DNA of 64,000 nucleotides. It comes from JANNRA01 sp031401035 (lineage in GTDB: Bacteria; Desulfobacterota; Binatia; HRBIN30; CADEER01). Positions within the stretch are counted from its first letter, which is position 1. The number at the start of each line of letters is the position of its first letter. The DNA lies in NCBI GenBank assembly GCA_031401035.1, contig JANNRA010000063.1, forward strand, positions 1-64,000. Reading direction: 5' to 3'. Positions 1 to 15,691 of this stretch are shown piece after piece. The position numbers were made by a program, and so were the translations under genes. The notes beneath the pieces are model-generated. The model searched no databases and was not told the origin of the DNA. It saw only the letters and a list, made by a program, of their open reading frames with translations.

Positions 1-20
1 ACGATCTGACAGTCCCGGGC

Positions 21-95
21 GGGCGCCGCCCCGTCGGCGCCGGTTGCATCGGGGCCCGGGGGCACTCGCCAACCGGCGCCGAGGGGGCGGCGCCC
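21..95. repeat. Long GC-rich inverted repeat (hairpin), possible terminator
   Basis: Positions 21-46 and 70-95 are inverted copies of one another over 26 bases with a single mismatch, separated by 23 bases. The arms could form a very stable stem. It lies beyond the 3' end of the minus-strand GH3 gene that stops at 258, so it could end transcription of that gene or of one to the left, but no T-run follows on either strand. The rest of 1-257 shows no supportable gene. Confidence 0.6.
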
Positions 96-257
96 TCCAA
101 GGGCCCCTGGCGCGTCCTGCTGGTGCTGAGCTTGAGCGCATCTCGACGACGCTCCACTAGCGCCCGGCTCGACCCGCCGGAGAGTGCGCGTCGCCACCGG
201 GTCGCGACATCGAATCCAGGGCGAAGACAGGTGATCCACCGCGGCATGGGCCGGCAC

Positions 258-2864
258 TCAGCGCGGCGAGCAGACACTGCGTCCCGAAGCCACCGCGCGC
301 ATCGTCAGCGTCGCCTCCAGGGACAGGTCGCGGGACGAGAGTCCCAGGCGCACGGCGTACGTGCCCGGCTGTACGCGCCAGCCAGCAGTGTCGGTGTCCC
401 AGATCGCGAAGCTGGCGGCGTCGATCGGCAGGCGGACGCGACGGCGCTCGCCTACCTGCAGCGGCACGCGCCGGAAGCCCTTCAGTTGGTTCGGCGGCTC
501 GCCCGCCGCCATCGGGAAGCCGAGGTAGAGTTGCACCACGGCGGTGCCGGGGCGGCTGCCGGTATTTGCGATCTCGACCGTCGCGTCCGCCCGTCCACCC
601 GGCAGACAGCGGACGCGCAAGCCGTCCAGCGCAAACTCGGTGAACGAGAGTCCGTGCCCGAACGGGAACAGCGGTTCCTCCTCCATGGCGTCGAAGTAGC
701 GATAGCCGACCAGGAGGTCCTCGTCGTAGGTCACGTTGGCGCCGATGCCGGGATAGGAGGCGGGTTGCGTGGCCGGGCCCTGCAGCTCGGTGGCGGGAAA
801 AGTGATCGGCAGGCGACCCGTCGGTTCCAGATCGCCGAACAGCACCGCGGCGATCGCGGCACCGGTCTGCTGCCCCGGGTACCAGGCCTCGACCACTGCC
901 GCGACCTTCTCCAGCCACGGCATCAGCACCGGACCGGCGGTGTGGAGCACGACGATCGTGCGCGGGTTGGCGTCGGCGACGGCGTCGACGAGCGCGTCCT
1001 GGTCGCCCGGCAGGGCGAGGGAGCCGCGATCCATCCCCTCGCTGCTGACGTCGTTGACGAACACCACCGCGACATCGGCCGCCTGCGCGGCGGCCACGGC
1101 GGCGGCGCGCAGTTCCTCGTCCGGCGGCTGCCAGCCGAGGTGCAGGGCGGCACCGCCGATCGATGATGCGGTCGAATACTCGACGACGATCGGCACCGCG
1201 ACGCCGCCGACCAGATCGGCAACGCCGTGCAGCGAGATCGGGTTCGCACCCGGACTGATCACGCCGCCGTTCCAGAACTCGGTGTCGGCGCTGACGACCA
1301 GCTGCCCGTCGAGGAACAGGCGGGCGACGCCGGAGGTGGTGATCGAGAACCGATACCGTCCCGTCGCCGGAGGCAGCAGCGCCCCGCTCCAGCGCGCCGA
1401 GCTCGCCGTCGTGCCGGGAATCTTCGCCAGCGGCCCCGGATCGGTTTCGAAATCGAGGCTCGGATCGACACGGATGGTGACCGGCACGCCGCCGAAGTCG
1501 GTGCCGGAATAGAAGGTGCCGAGCAGGCCCGGACCGGCCGCAGACGACGGCATCAGCCGATCGCTCGGCAGCACCGGCAGCGGCACCACCCCGAGGGTGC
1601 CGGGGGCGTAGGTGACCTGGACGCCCTGAGCGCGCGCGGTGATGCCCTCGAGCGGGGTGATCACCGGCCGGCCCGGCAACACCGCCGCCGAGCCGTTCTC
1701 GGCGATCTGCGTGCCGGGACCGGCATCGAAGCCGATCACGGCGATCGACCGCACCTGCGGAGCGAGCGGCAGGACGGCGTCGCGGTTGCGCAGCAGCACG
1801 GTACCGGCCGCGGCCAGGTTCGTCGCCAGGGCGAGGTGCGCCGGCGTGTCGACCTCCGCGTCGGCCGTGCCGGTCGGTGGATGATCGATGACGCCGACGC
1901 GGAACATCGGCGTCAGGATGTGCGCGACCATCTCGTCCAGGCGTGCCGGCGTCAGTCGCCCGGCCTGCAGCGCGGCCGTCAGCGTTCCCTTCATGGGGAT
2001 GCCGAGGCTCGTGGCCAGCGTGCCGAGCTGGAAGTTGTCGACCCCGGCGGTCGCCGCCGCGACGTCGTCGCGCACCGCCAGGCCGGCATCCGGCTCGATG
2101 AATCCGTCAAAGCCGAATTGCGTCCTCAGCAGGCCGAGGATGGCTGGGCTCTGGCAGGGATACTCGCCGTTGAGGCGATTGTAGGCGCACATGATCGAGC
2201 CGACATGTCCCTTCCGCACCGCTGCACGGAAGGCCGGCAGGTAGATCTCGTGCAACGCCCGTTGCGACACCACGACGTTGACGCCGGGGCTGCCGATGGG
2301 ATTGCCGAAGCGGCCCACCTCCTGATTGTTGGCGGCGTAGTGCTTGACCTGGGAAATGACGTGCTGGCTCTGGATGCCGAGGATCTCCGCCGCGGCGATC
2401 TGTCCGGCCAGGAATGGATCCTCGCCCAACGTCTCGGGGGCGCGGCCCCACTTCGGGGTGCGGACGATGTTGACGGTGGGCGCGCCGACCAGCGTCCGCC
2501 CGGTGCCGTGCACCTCGGCGCCGAGCGCCGTGCCGTAGGCGCGCGCCAGCGTCCGGTCGAAGGTGGCGGCGAGGACGATCGCGTTGGGGAAGGCGACGAC
2601 GTGCGGGCGCGCCCGCGAGACACCGTTGGGCCCATCGATGAACGCCAGCGGCGCGATCCCGAGGCGCGCAATGCCGGCGACGCCGCTGCTCACCAGATCG
2701 AGCTTCTCATCGAGCGTCATCGCCGCCATCGCGTCGCGGACGCGCCGCGCGACAGGCTGTGCCGCTTCGAGCCCCGGCGAGGCAGCGGCGCCAATCGTCG
2801 CGCCCGTCAGCGCCGCAAGTGCGACGGAAAACAGCCAGCGGAACCCGATTCGGTGCTGCGCCAT
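258..2864 (-). CDS. Secreted glycoside hydrolase family 3 beta-glycosidase with PA14 insert
   Basis: An 868-residue exported glycosidase. Order: N-terminal signal segment (about 1-28), GH3 N-terminal barrel (about 35-330), GH3 C-terminal domain interrupted by a PA14-like beta module (about 445-585), then a fibronectin-III-like tail. Seen motifs include GEDPFLAG, KHYAANNQE and a probable acid/base glutamate in SSEGMDRGSLALPG. The nucleophile aspartate lies near residue 256, where the context is EPDAG rather than the usual SDW. The PA14 placement matches family enzymes acting on oligosaccharides or glycosides; the sugar cannot be told. A purine-rich site (AAGGGGGGAAGG) precedes the ATG. It probably acts in the periplasm or outside the cell. 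Confidence 0.9.
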   Translation of the reverse strand: MAQHRIGFRWLFSVALAALTGATIGAAASPGLEAAQPVARRVRDAMAAMTLDEKLDLVSSGVAGIARLGIAPLAFIDGPNGVSRARPHVVAFPNAIVLAATFDRTLARAYGTALGAEVHGTGRTLVGAPTVNIVRTPKWGRAPETLGEDPFLAGQIAAAEILGIQSQHVISQVKHYAANNQEVGRFGNPIGSPGVNVVVSQRALHEIYLPAFRAAVRKGHVGSIMCAYNRLNGEYPCQSPAILGLLRTQFGFDGFIEPDAGLAVRDDVAAATAGVDNFQLGTLATSLGIPMKGTLTAALQAGRLTPARLDEMVAHILTPMFRVGVIDHPPTGTADAEVDTPAHLALATNLAAAGTVLLRNRDAVLPLAPQVRSIAVIGFDAGPGTQIAENGSAAVLPGRPVITPLEGITARAQGVQVTYAPGTLGVVPLPVLPSDRLMPSSAAGPGLLGTFYSGTDFGGVPVTIRVDPSLDFETDPGPLAKIPGTTASSARWSGALLPPATGRYRFSITTSGVARLFLDGQLVVSADTEFWNGGVISPGANPISLHGVADLVGGVAVPIVVEYSTASSIGGAALHLGWQPPDEELRAAAVAAAQAADVAVVFVNDVSSEGMDRGSLALPGDQDALVDAVADANPRTIVVLHTAGPVLMPWLEKVAAVVEAWYPGQQTGAAIAAVLFGDLEPTGRLPITFPATELQGPATQPASYPGIGANVTYDEDLLVGYRYFDAMEEEPLFPFGHGLSFTEFALDGLRVRCLPGGRADATVEIANTGSRPGTAVVQLYLGFPMAAGEPPNQLKGFRRVPLQVGERRRVRLPIDAASFAIWDTDTAGWRVQPGTYAVRLGLSSRDLSLEATLTMRAVASGRSVCSPR

Positions 2865-2932
2865 CGCCTTCCCCCCTTGCGCGGCTGTCAGAGTTGCGGC
2901 TCGGGGCCGCGTCGTCGCGGCACGGCAGCGAC

Positions 2933-3547
2933 TCAGGACGGCGGCAGGAGACCGTGCGACCGCATGTCCGCGGCGACGGCTTTGGCGACGTCTTCGATCA
3001 GGTCGGTGACGTGCGAGGGATTGACCGTCTCGGTGGTGCCGACCCAGACGAGCTGGTCGGTGCCGAGATCGTAGATCGACGTTTCGATCCGTACCAGGCG
3101 GTCGCTGCGCACGTATCCCGGGCTGGCCATCATCGGATACGCGGTTCGATAGAAGCCATAGTTCGCGTAGCTGTAAGTCGGCGGTACGTAGGTCTGCCGC
3201 TGGCGCTCACCGAGCGGGCGCATGACGACGGCGCCGTCGAACCCAGCCTTGGTCAGCTCGGCGCGGGCGGCGTCGCGCGCGGGCAGCGGTCCGTCGCCGA
3301 GGACCTGGAAGCTGGGCGTACACGTGACCGACTGCATCTGCGCGCAGAGCGCCGTTTCGCCGCTGCGGCGCAGGCCGCTGTCGGAGGCGGCGACGACGGC
3401 CAGCACCTTGGCGAAGCGCAGCGGCTTCGCCGCCGGCGCCCGCCAGGCCGTCTTGACCTCGGTCGTGGCGCAGCCCGCCGCCAGCAGCATGAGTCCGAGC
3501 AGTCCGAGGCACGGGGGCGCCTGCAAGGCGCGCGGGTAAGTCAGCAT
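2933..3547 (-). CDS. Putative lipoprotein of unknown function
   Basis: A 204-residue protein with a lipoprotein signal: a hydrophobic stretch ending in LLAAGC, with the lipidated cysteine at residue 26. The mature part (AKVLAVVAASDSGLRRSGE, then alternating short strands) resembles small lipoproteins of the DUF4136 type that hold a periplasmic domain near the outer membrane. That family match is only by general feel. A Tyr/Ala-rich patch (PTYSYANYGFYRTAYP) sits in the middle. It lies 68 bases downstream of the GH3 start on the same strand. No enzymatic motif is visible. Confidence 0.7.
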   Translation of the reverse strand: MLTYPRALQAPPCLGLLGLMLLAAGCATTEVKTAWRAPAAKPLRFAKVLAVVAASDSGLRRSGETALCAQMQSVTCTPSFQVLGDGPLPARDAARAELTKAGFDGAVVMRPLGERQRQTYVPPTYSYANYGFYRTAYPMMASPGYVRSDRLVRIETSIYDLGTDQLVWVGTTETVNPSHVTDLIEDVAKAVAADMRSHGLLPPS

Positions 3548-3628
3548 GACTCAGCATCAAGCCGAAACGCGCACCGCCCGCAAGGGGCGGGGCGGCGACG
3601 GCGCGAAACAGGCCGGCGGTGCCCGGTC

Positions 3629-4285
3629 TCAGGCCGACGAGCGCGCCGTGGCGAGCACCACGGCGACGGCCTGCTGCATCGTCAGCGCATCGGTGTTGAT
3701 GACCAGATCGTAGTGCGTCGCCAACTCCTCCGGCAGATTGTAGAAACGCTGGAAGTATTCGCGCCGCTCGCGATCGGAGGTGGCGATCCGCCGTTCGGCC
3801 TCGGCGGCGATGATCCGCTCGAACTCGGCGAGGCGACGCACCCGGGTCGTCGCCGATGCGGTGACCAGGACGCGCAGGGTGCCGTCGCTGTTGGCAAGCG
3901 CCATCGAGGCGGCATGGGCAACGATCACGGCCTGCCCGGCGGCCGCCACTTCGTGGATCGCCGCCTGAATCATCGCGCGCAGATCGGCGGCATCCGCCCT
4001 CGGCGCCGCCGGCGACGGCACGAACGCGTCGATGGGAACGCCGGTCGCCAGGGTGACGCTGCTGGCCAACTCCGCCACCGTCAGCTTTTCGAGCAGGCGC
4101 TTCAGAAGCGGCTGCCGGTTCTCCGCTTTCGCGACCAGCGTCGGGTCCACCTGCGCACGCTGGGCCGCGCGCCGGATGATCTGCTCGTCGACATACCGAA
4201 AGCCCAGCCCCTCAGCGATCGCCTGCCCGACCTCCTCGCCGCCGGCGCCAGTCTTGCGCGAGATACACACTACGCGAGATCCCAT
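3629..4285 (-). CDS. Cytidylate kinase-like P-loop family protein
   Basis: A 218-residue protein of the cytidylate-kinase-like group. It starts with ISRKTGAGGEEVG, which stands where the P-loop lies in this family, followed by GFRYVDEQIIRRAA. A helical middle and a C-terminal RREYFQRFYNLPEELATHYDLVINTD follow, a pattern shared with these proteins. Family members are often annotated as nucleotide kinases but their substrate is rarely known. The P-loop is not the classical GxxGxGKS form, so true kinase activity is uncertain. A strong AGGAGGA site lies 6 bases before the ATG. It sits between a lipoprotein gene and the cyclase gene on the same strand. Confidence 0.75.
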   Translation of the reverse strand: MGSRVVCISRKTGAGGEEVGQAIAEGLGFRYVDEQIIRRAAQRAQVDPTLVAKAENRQPLLKRLLEKLTVAELASSVTLATGVPIDAFVPSPAAPRADAADLRAMIQAAIHEVAAAGQAVIVAHAASMALANSDGTLRVLVTASATTRVRRLAEFERIIAAEAERRIATSDRERREYFQRFYNLPEELATHYDLVINTDALTMQQAVAVVLATARSSA

Positions 4286-4324
4286 GCGTCCTCCTCACGG
4301 CTCGCAGCCATCACTGGCCGCGAG

Positions 4325-5421
4325 TCACCGCACGCCGTCGATCTGGTAGAGCGACGCGGGCCGGCTGAAGCCCTTGAAGTCGTGGTCGCCCAGGCTCGAC
4401 GCCGTCACACGGTCGTCGACCGCCGCGTGGACCCGGTGGGTGACGAGAATCCGTCCGCCGGGCGCCATCGCGCAGACGCGCGCGGCGAGGTTCACGACGC
4501 TGCCGATTGCCGTGTACTCGGTGCGGCCTTCGAAGCCGATCTCGCCGCAGGTGGCGTAGCCGACGGCGATGCCGATGCCGAGAGCGAGCTCGTGGCCGCG
4601 CCGGCGCCACTGCTGCCCCAGGCCGTCGGTGCGGTCCCGCATCGCGATCGCCAGTCGCACCGCGTCCCACGCCGGGTCGTCGAGCGGTACCGGGTCGTTG
4701 AAGAACACCAGCATTCCGTCGCCGGTGAACTGGGCGATGGTGCCGCCGTGGTCGAAGATCATCGGGCCGATCGCATGGTGGAACTCGCGCAGCACGGCCA
4801 TGACCTCTTCCGGCTCGGCCGTCTCGGCGAACGCGGTGAAGCCGCGTAGGTCGCAGAACAGCACCGTGATCTCGCGGCGGTGGCTGGCGAGAATCGAGTC
4901 GCCGCCCGCGGCGATCGCCTCGGCCAACTGCGGCGTGACGAAGCGCCGCAGCGTGTTGAGCCGCTCGACCTCGCGCACCTTCTCCTCGACCCGCTCGCTG
5001 AGGCGCGTGTTCCACTCGAGCAGCTCGTCGGTCATCCGCTTGCGGTCGAGACACGCCCCGAGGCGGGCGTGCAGGAGCACGGGATCGAACGGCTTCGGCA
5101 GGTAATCCTCGGCGCCGAGCTTGATGCAGGCGACGATCGAATCCATCTCGTCGACGCCGGAGATGACGATGAACGGGATGGTCTTCAGGCGGTCGTCGCC
5201 GCTGCGGTGCGCGAGCAGCCCGTAGCCGTCCATCTCCGGCATCTCGATGTCGGTGAGGACCACGTCGATCGCGTGCTCCGCCAGCACGGCGATGGCTTCG
5301 AGGCCGTTGCCGGCCTCGCGCACCTGGTGGCCTTCGGCGCCGAGCGACATCGACAGCATGGCGCGGTTGAGCGGATCGTCGTCGACGACGAGGATCGTGG
5401 CGGGCTTGGCGGACATGATGT

Positions 5422-5425
<4 letters not shown>
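4325..5425 (-). CDS. Response regulator fused to class III adenylate/guanylate cyclase
   Basis: A 366-residue protein. A receiver domain (about 8-125; VVDDDP acidic pocket, phospho-Asp in VVLTDIEMPEMDGYG, KPFDP) is joined by a charged helical linker (about 130-165) to a class III cyclase catalytic domain (about 175-340). Metal-binding aspartates are visible in LFCDLRGFT and FTGDGMLVFF, and the ribose/phosphate region in YTAIGSVVNLAARV. It should make cAMP or cGMP when phosphorylated; the specificity residues do not allow a firm choice. The ATG at 5425 overlaps the stop of the upstream giant kinase (ATGA), so the two are translationally coupled and very likely partners. Confidence 0.93.
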
Positions 5426-12978
<7,553 letters not shown>

Positions 12979-13068
12979 GTGGGCACGGTGGATAGGCCGT
13001 GCCGCGAAGGCGGTCAATGGTGAGCCGGGCCTGATGGAACCCCTCTCACTGACGACTCGGACGACAGT

Positions 13069-13104
13069 GCGAGGGCGGCGACGAGAGTCTCGTGCCGCCC
13101 TCGC
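13069..13104. terminator. Perfect long hairpin, probable original tRNA-Gly terminator
   Basis: GCGAGGGCGGC at 13069-13079 pairs with its complement at 13094-13104, and the interior (ACGAGA / TCTCGT) pairs as well, giving about 17 base pairs with one bulged G. It lies just downstream (minus strand) of the tRNA-Gly 3' copy at 13115-13160. Before the island inserted, it would have followed the tRNA gene directly. No T-run follows. Confidence 0.6.
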
Positions 13105-13114
13105 AGCTATCGAA

Positions 13115-13160
13115 GAGAGCGGGCGACCGGGCTCGAACCGGCGACGTCTAGCTTGGGAAG
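13115..13160 (-). repeat. Left attachment-site repeat: duplicated 3' half of tRNA-Gly
   Basis: These 46 bases repeat 19502-19547 in the same orientation with one difference (T at 13149, C at 19536). They carry the tRNA-Gly 3' acceptor strand, T arm and part of the anticodon loop, but nothing of the 5' half, so no functional tRNA is encoded. This is the usual footprint of tyrosine-recombinase integration into a tRNA 3' end. Confidence 0.9.
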
Positions 13161-13428
13161 CGAACACGGCTCAGGGAGCGCCCAAGATAAAAACGGTAGG
13201 AAAGTCGCGCGATCCCTGCGTGATGGGCCATATTTCCTCGACTAGCCCGCGTCCCGAAACGGCCCGCGAAAACCCTCCACGACCGCGAAAACCGGGAACG
13301 GTTCCTGGTCTGGAGCGGGGCATCAGAACCGCGTCGGGGTATCGGCACAGAAGTCGGTCGGCCCCCAGCGTGAAGCGTCGTCGCTCTGCGTCGGTCAATT
13401 CGATCCGCGTGGCAGGAGGAGGCGGGAA

Positions 13429-13791
13429 ATGGCAGCCGATCTGACCGAGAAGCAGCGCCGCGCAATCGGAGCCCTGCTGACCACGCGCACGGTGGAGCAG
13501 GCGGCTGCCGATGCGGGCGTGGGCGAGCGGACGCTGTACCGCTGGCTGGACGATCGGAATTTTCGCGCCGCCGTCACCGAAGCCAGCCGCCAGTGTCTCG
13601 CCGAGACAATCGGCCGGCCCCGCGCCGTCGCTGGCGACGCCGTCGAGGTTCTACGCGCCGCCTTGAGCGACGACTCGACGGCCCACCGGATTCGCGCCGC
13701 GTCCATCTTGCTCGATTTGGCCGTCCGGGTCGAAGTTGACGACTTGGGGCAGCGAATCGCGGCGCTGGAATCGGTTGTGCGACCGCCATGA
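13429..13791 (+). CDS. Small helix-turn-helix protein, phage-type
   Basis: A 120-residue protein. Residues 6-45 form a homeodomain-like helix-turn-helix (TVEQAAADAGVGERTLYRWL) of the type seen in small phage and element proteins (phBC6A51-like family). The remainder is helical. Such proteins bind DNA, in some phages as small terminase-like packaging factors, but no terminase partner is visible here. A strong purine-rich site (AGGAGGAGGCGGG) precedes the ATG. Its stop overlaps the next start (ATGA at 13788), so both are made together. Confidence 0.75.
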   Translation: MAADLTEKQRRAIGALLTTRTVEQAAADAGVGERTLYRWLDDRNFRAAVTEASRQCLAETIGRPRAVAGDAVEVLRAALSDDSTAHRIRAASILLDLAVRVEVDDLGQRIAALESVVRPP

Positions 13792-14006
13792 GCCGAGGCC
13801 TGGATCAGCGGCTTCGCCGCCTCGAACGGCTTCGGCCCGGGATGGAGCGGGCGGCGGAGCGGGCGCTCCGCAAGTTCGAGTTCGATCGCCTGCTCGCGCA
13901 GGTGTTCGTCACCGCGCGCGGCGAGCATGTGCCCCTGGTCGAGATGCGCGGTGTGTTCGGCCCGAACTTCCTCCGCGATCCGAGCCGACGTTGCCCGACG
14001 AAGTGA
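13788..14006 (+). CDS. Hypothetical small basic protein
   Basis: A 72-residue Arg-rich protein, largely helical by composition, with an N-terminal region rich in Arg and Leu (LDQRLRRLERLRPGMERA). No family is recognised. It overlaps the HTH gene by four bases, which supports real expression in one operon. It might be a partner of the HTH protein, but nothing in the sequence proves this. Confidence 0.5.
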   Translation: MSRGLDQRLRRLERLRPGMERAAERALRKFEFDRLLAQVFVTARGEHVPLVEMRGVFGPNFLRDPSRRCPTK

Positions 14007-14077
14007 TGACGGTTCACGGGGCCTTGCGCGGCGGCATCCTCGTCCTGAGTCGCCGCCGCTTGCTGTCACACCGACGG

Positions 14078-14305
14078 TTAGGACTCCGGCCGTCGCCACG
14101 CGAACGTCGGTGTCGGGGTCGGTGACAACGCACGGTCGCGCTCAGCTTGGTAGGCCCGGTACGAACCTGACGTCCCGGCCCCCGACGCGACCGCCGGCGC
14201 GACCGCCTGAAGGACGTTGTAACCGACCTCTTCGACGGTGCAGCCGGCGGAGCAGAGCCCGATCGTCGCCACGACGGAGATCATGCCGAGCCTGAGCATC
14301 GCCAT
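14078..14305 (-). CDS. Small putative lipoprotein
   Basis: A 75-residue protein starting at the ATG at 14305, immediately before a hydrophobic segment that ends in LCSAGC, so Cys22 would be lipidated. The mature part is short with a Pro/Thr-rich end (SPTPTPTFAW). No family is recognised. A longer reading to 14356 adds 17 residues with no signal character and is less likely. It is antisense to the neighbouring plus-strand genes, as a cargo gene of the island. Confidence 0.55.
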   Translation of the reverse strand: MAMLRLGMISVVATIGLCSAGCTVEEVGYNVLQAVAPAVASGAGTSGSYRAYQAERDRALSPTPTPTFAWRRPES

Positions 14306-14533
14306 GTTCCGCGCATCGCACCTTCCGCTGAACGCGTCTATCGTCCGTCGAGGCACGTCAGGGGTCCGCTCCCCACCGCAGCGGCAACTCGGCTGCGCGC
14401 CAGCGGTGAGGCGCGTCGCGGCGACGACAGCGCCGCTGGCGTCGGGCGTGGTCCACCATCGGCGACCTCAGGCGCACGCGGGCGGCCGCGCGGCGGCGGG
14501 GGCCGCGCGAGGGGAGCTATGGTGGGCCGGTGC

Positions 14534-14722
14534 TCAGGTCGCGTCCCGTGACAGCCAGCTCGGTTGACGCGGCGGCACGGGGCACGGCGCGTCCAGCGGC
14601 AACCCGAGGTGCGCGAGGATGCGGGCGATCACGCGCGGGTCGGCGATGGTCGCCACCAGGCGTAACCGCCCGCCGCAGTCCGGACAGCTGGACGCCGTCC
14701 GTTTCTCGGCGCGACGGGATGG
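14534..14722 (-). pseudogene. C-terminal remnant of an IS91-family transposase
   Basis: The minus strand reads CPDCGGRLRLVATI followed by IADPRVIARILAHLGLP and ends at a TGA at 14534-14536. A CxxC motif, the (V/I)A.I.DP stretch and the terminal ILxHLGLP are the characteristic C-terminus of IS91/ISCR Y2 transposases. Nothing upstream in frame resembles the catalytic part, so only about the last 60 residues remain. The rest of the gap 14306-14857 shows no other supportable feature. Confidence 0.75.
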
Positions 14723-14857
14723 AAGAAACCTCCCGCTGGATCTTCGACCAGATGAGCCGCCGCGGCCAGACCCGATCGACGTTCGTGATCCGATCTACTG
14801 CTTCCGAAACGCTTGCTCCCGCAGCAGGTTGCGTCGCGCCGTGCTACGGGGCTACAG

Positions 14858-15367
14858 ATGGAACCCCTCATGCCCGCCGAGGACGTCGCGGCGATCGGCG
14901 CGGTCCTCGCCGAGCAGCGCCCGCGTCTGGTCGTCGAGTGGGGGTGCGGCGGCAGCACGCTGCGGTTCGGCGCCCGCGAAGGCATCGAGTGCTGGCACAG
15001 CATCGAGCATGACCCCGCCTGGGCGGAGCGCGTGTCGGCAGCAGCGCCAGACTGCGTCGCGGTCCACCTCCTGCCGCTGGACTCCCCGGATTACGTCCTG
15101 CTGCCACAGCGCCGCGGGTTCATGCCCGATCTGATCCTCGTCGATGGCCGCCGTCGCAACGAATGCCTGCGCCTGTCTCGGGCCATCGTTGCGCCGAGCG
15201 GAGTCGTCCTGCTGCACGACGCCTGCCGGCGCCGCTACGAGGACGGCATGTCGGTGTTCACCAGGCGCCGGGTCCTGACGAGGGGCTGCTCGGACACCTT
15301 GCGCGTCGACTCGGAACGGTCGAACGGGCTCTACTGGCACCAGGGCGTGACCGCCCTGTACCTCTGA
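14858..15367 (+). CDS. SAM-dependent methyltransferase-like protein
   Basis: A 169-residue protein with a small Rossmann-like fold pattern: VVEWGCGGSTLRFG (motif I, SAM binding), HSIEHDPAWAERV (acidic residue after strand 2), then PDLILVDGRRRNECL and GVVLLHDACRRRYEDG. This matches class I methyltransferases of the Methyltransf_24 type, which act on small molecules or sugars. An ATG at 14813 would add 15 residues with no motif; 14858 begins just before the fold. It lies within the island, 324 bases from the 3' end of the opposite-strand glycosyltransferase fusion. A link to that gene is possible but unproven. Confidence 0.75.
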   Translation: MEPLMPAEDVAAIGAVLAEQRPRLVVEWGCGGSTLRFGAREGIECWHSIEHDPAWAERVSAAAPDCVAVHLLPLDSPDYVLLPQRRGFMPDLILVDGRRRNECLRLSRAIVAPSGVVLLHDACRRRYEDGMSVFTRRRVLTRGCSDTLRVDSERSNGLYWHQGVTALYL

Positions 15368-15483
15368 CGTCAGCCGGCGCCGCCTCGACAATTTGTTGGG
15401 TAGAGGTGTCGGGAGTTCCGATGCGGCCGGCTGCTCCAAGCGTCAGGTGAACTGGCCGAAACGATCCGAGGTGCCGCGTCACG

Positions 15484-15542
15484 TTCGGAAGTATTCTCAC
15501 CGTCTTCGAGTGCCGCCCGCGGGCTTGGTGACTACTTCCGAA
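15484..15542. repeat. 10-bp inverted repeat in a gene-free gap
   Basis: TTCGGAAGTA at 15484-15493 is matched by its complement at 15533-15542, with 39 bases between. It lies in the gap 15368-15691 between the methyltransferase-like gene and the 3' end of the glycosyltransferase fusion. It could be an operator, an element end, or chance. Nothing else is supported in this gap, and no convincing small peptide gene was found. Confidence 0.4.
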
Positions 15543-15691
15543 AGTCGTCGCGCTGTGCGCAGATTTCCGATGTCCGAATCTCCGATCGGCCCTATGGTCT
15601 ACAGCCTATGAGCTGCGCGGCCGACCGGCACGGAGAGACGCGCCAGAACGGCTCGGGTTGCCACGGGCTCTTCGGTTGCGGCAGGGCCGCG

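Noticed and set aside
1227..3074. A 615-residue open frame antisense to the GH3 gene
   Set aside because: Shadow of the GH3 coding strand with low-complexity Arg/Gly/Ala composition, no start signal or motif.
12979..13167. N-terminal extension of the giant kinase
   Set aside because: The extra 63 residues translate the duplicated tRNA-Gly piece and its flank; they would not have been part of the gene before the island inserted.
15368..15691. A RiPP precursor peptide gene next to the glycosyltransferase fusion
   Set aside because: I looked for a small conserved-looking ORF on both strands in the gap. Only Arg-rich shadow-like frames were found, so none is annotated.
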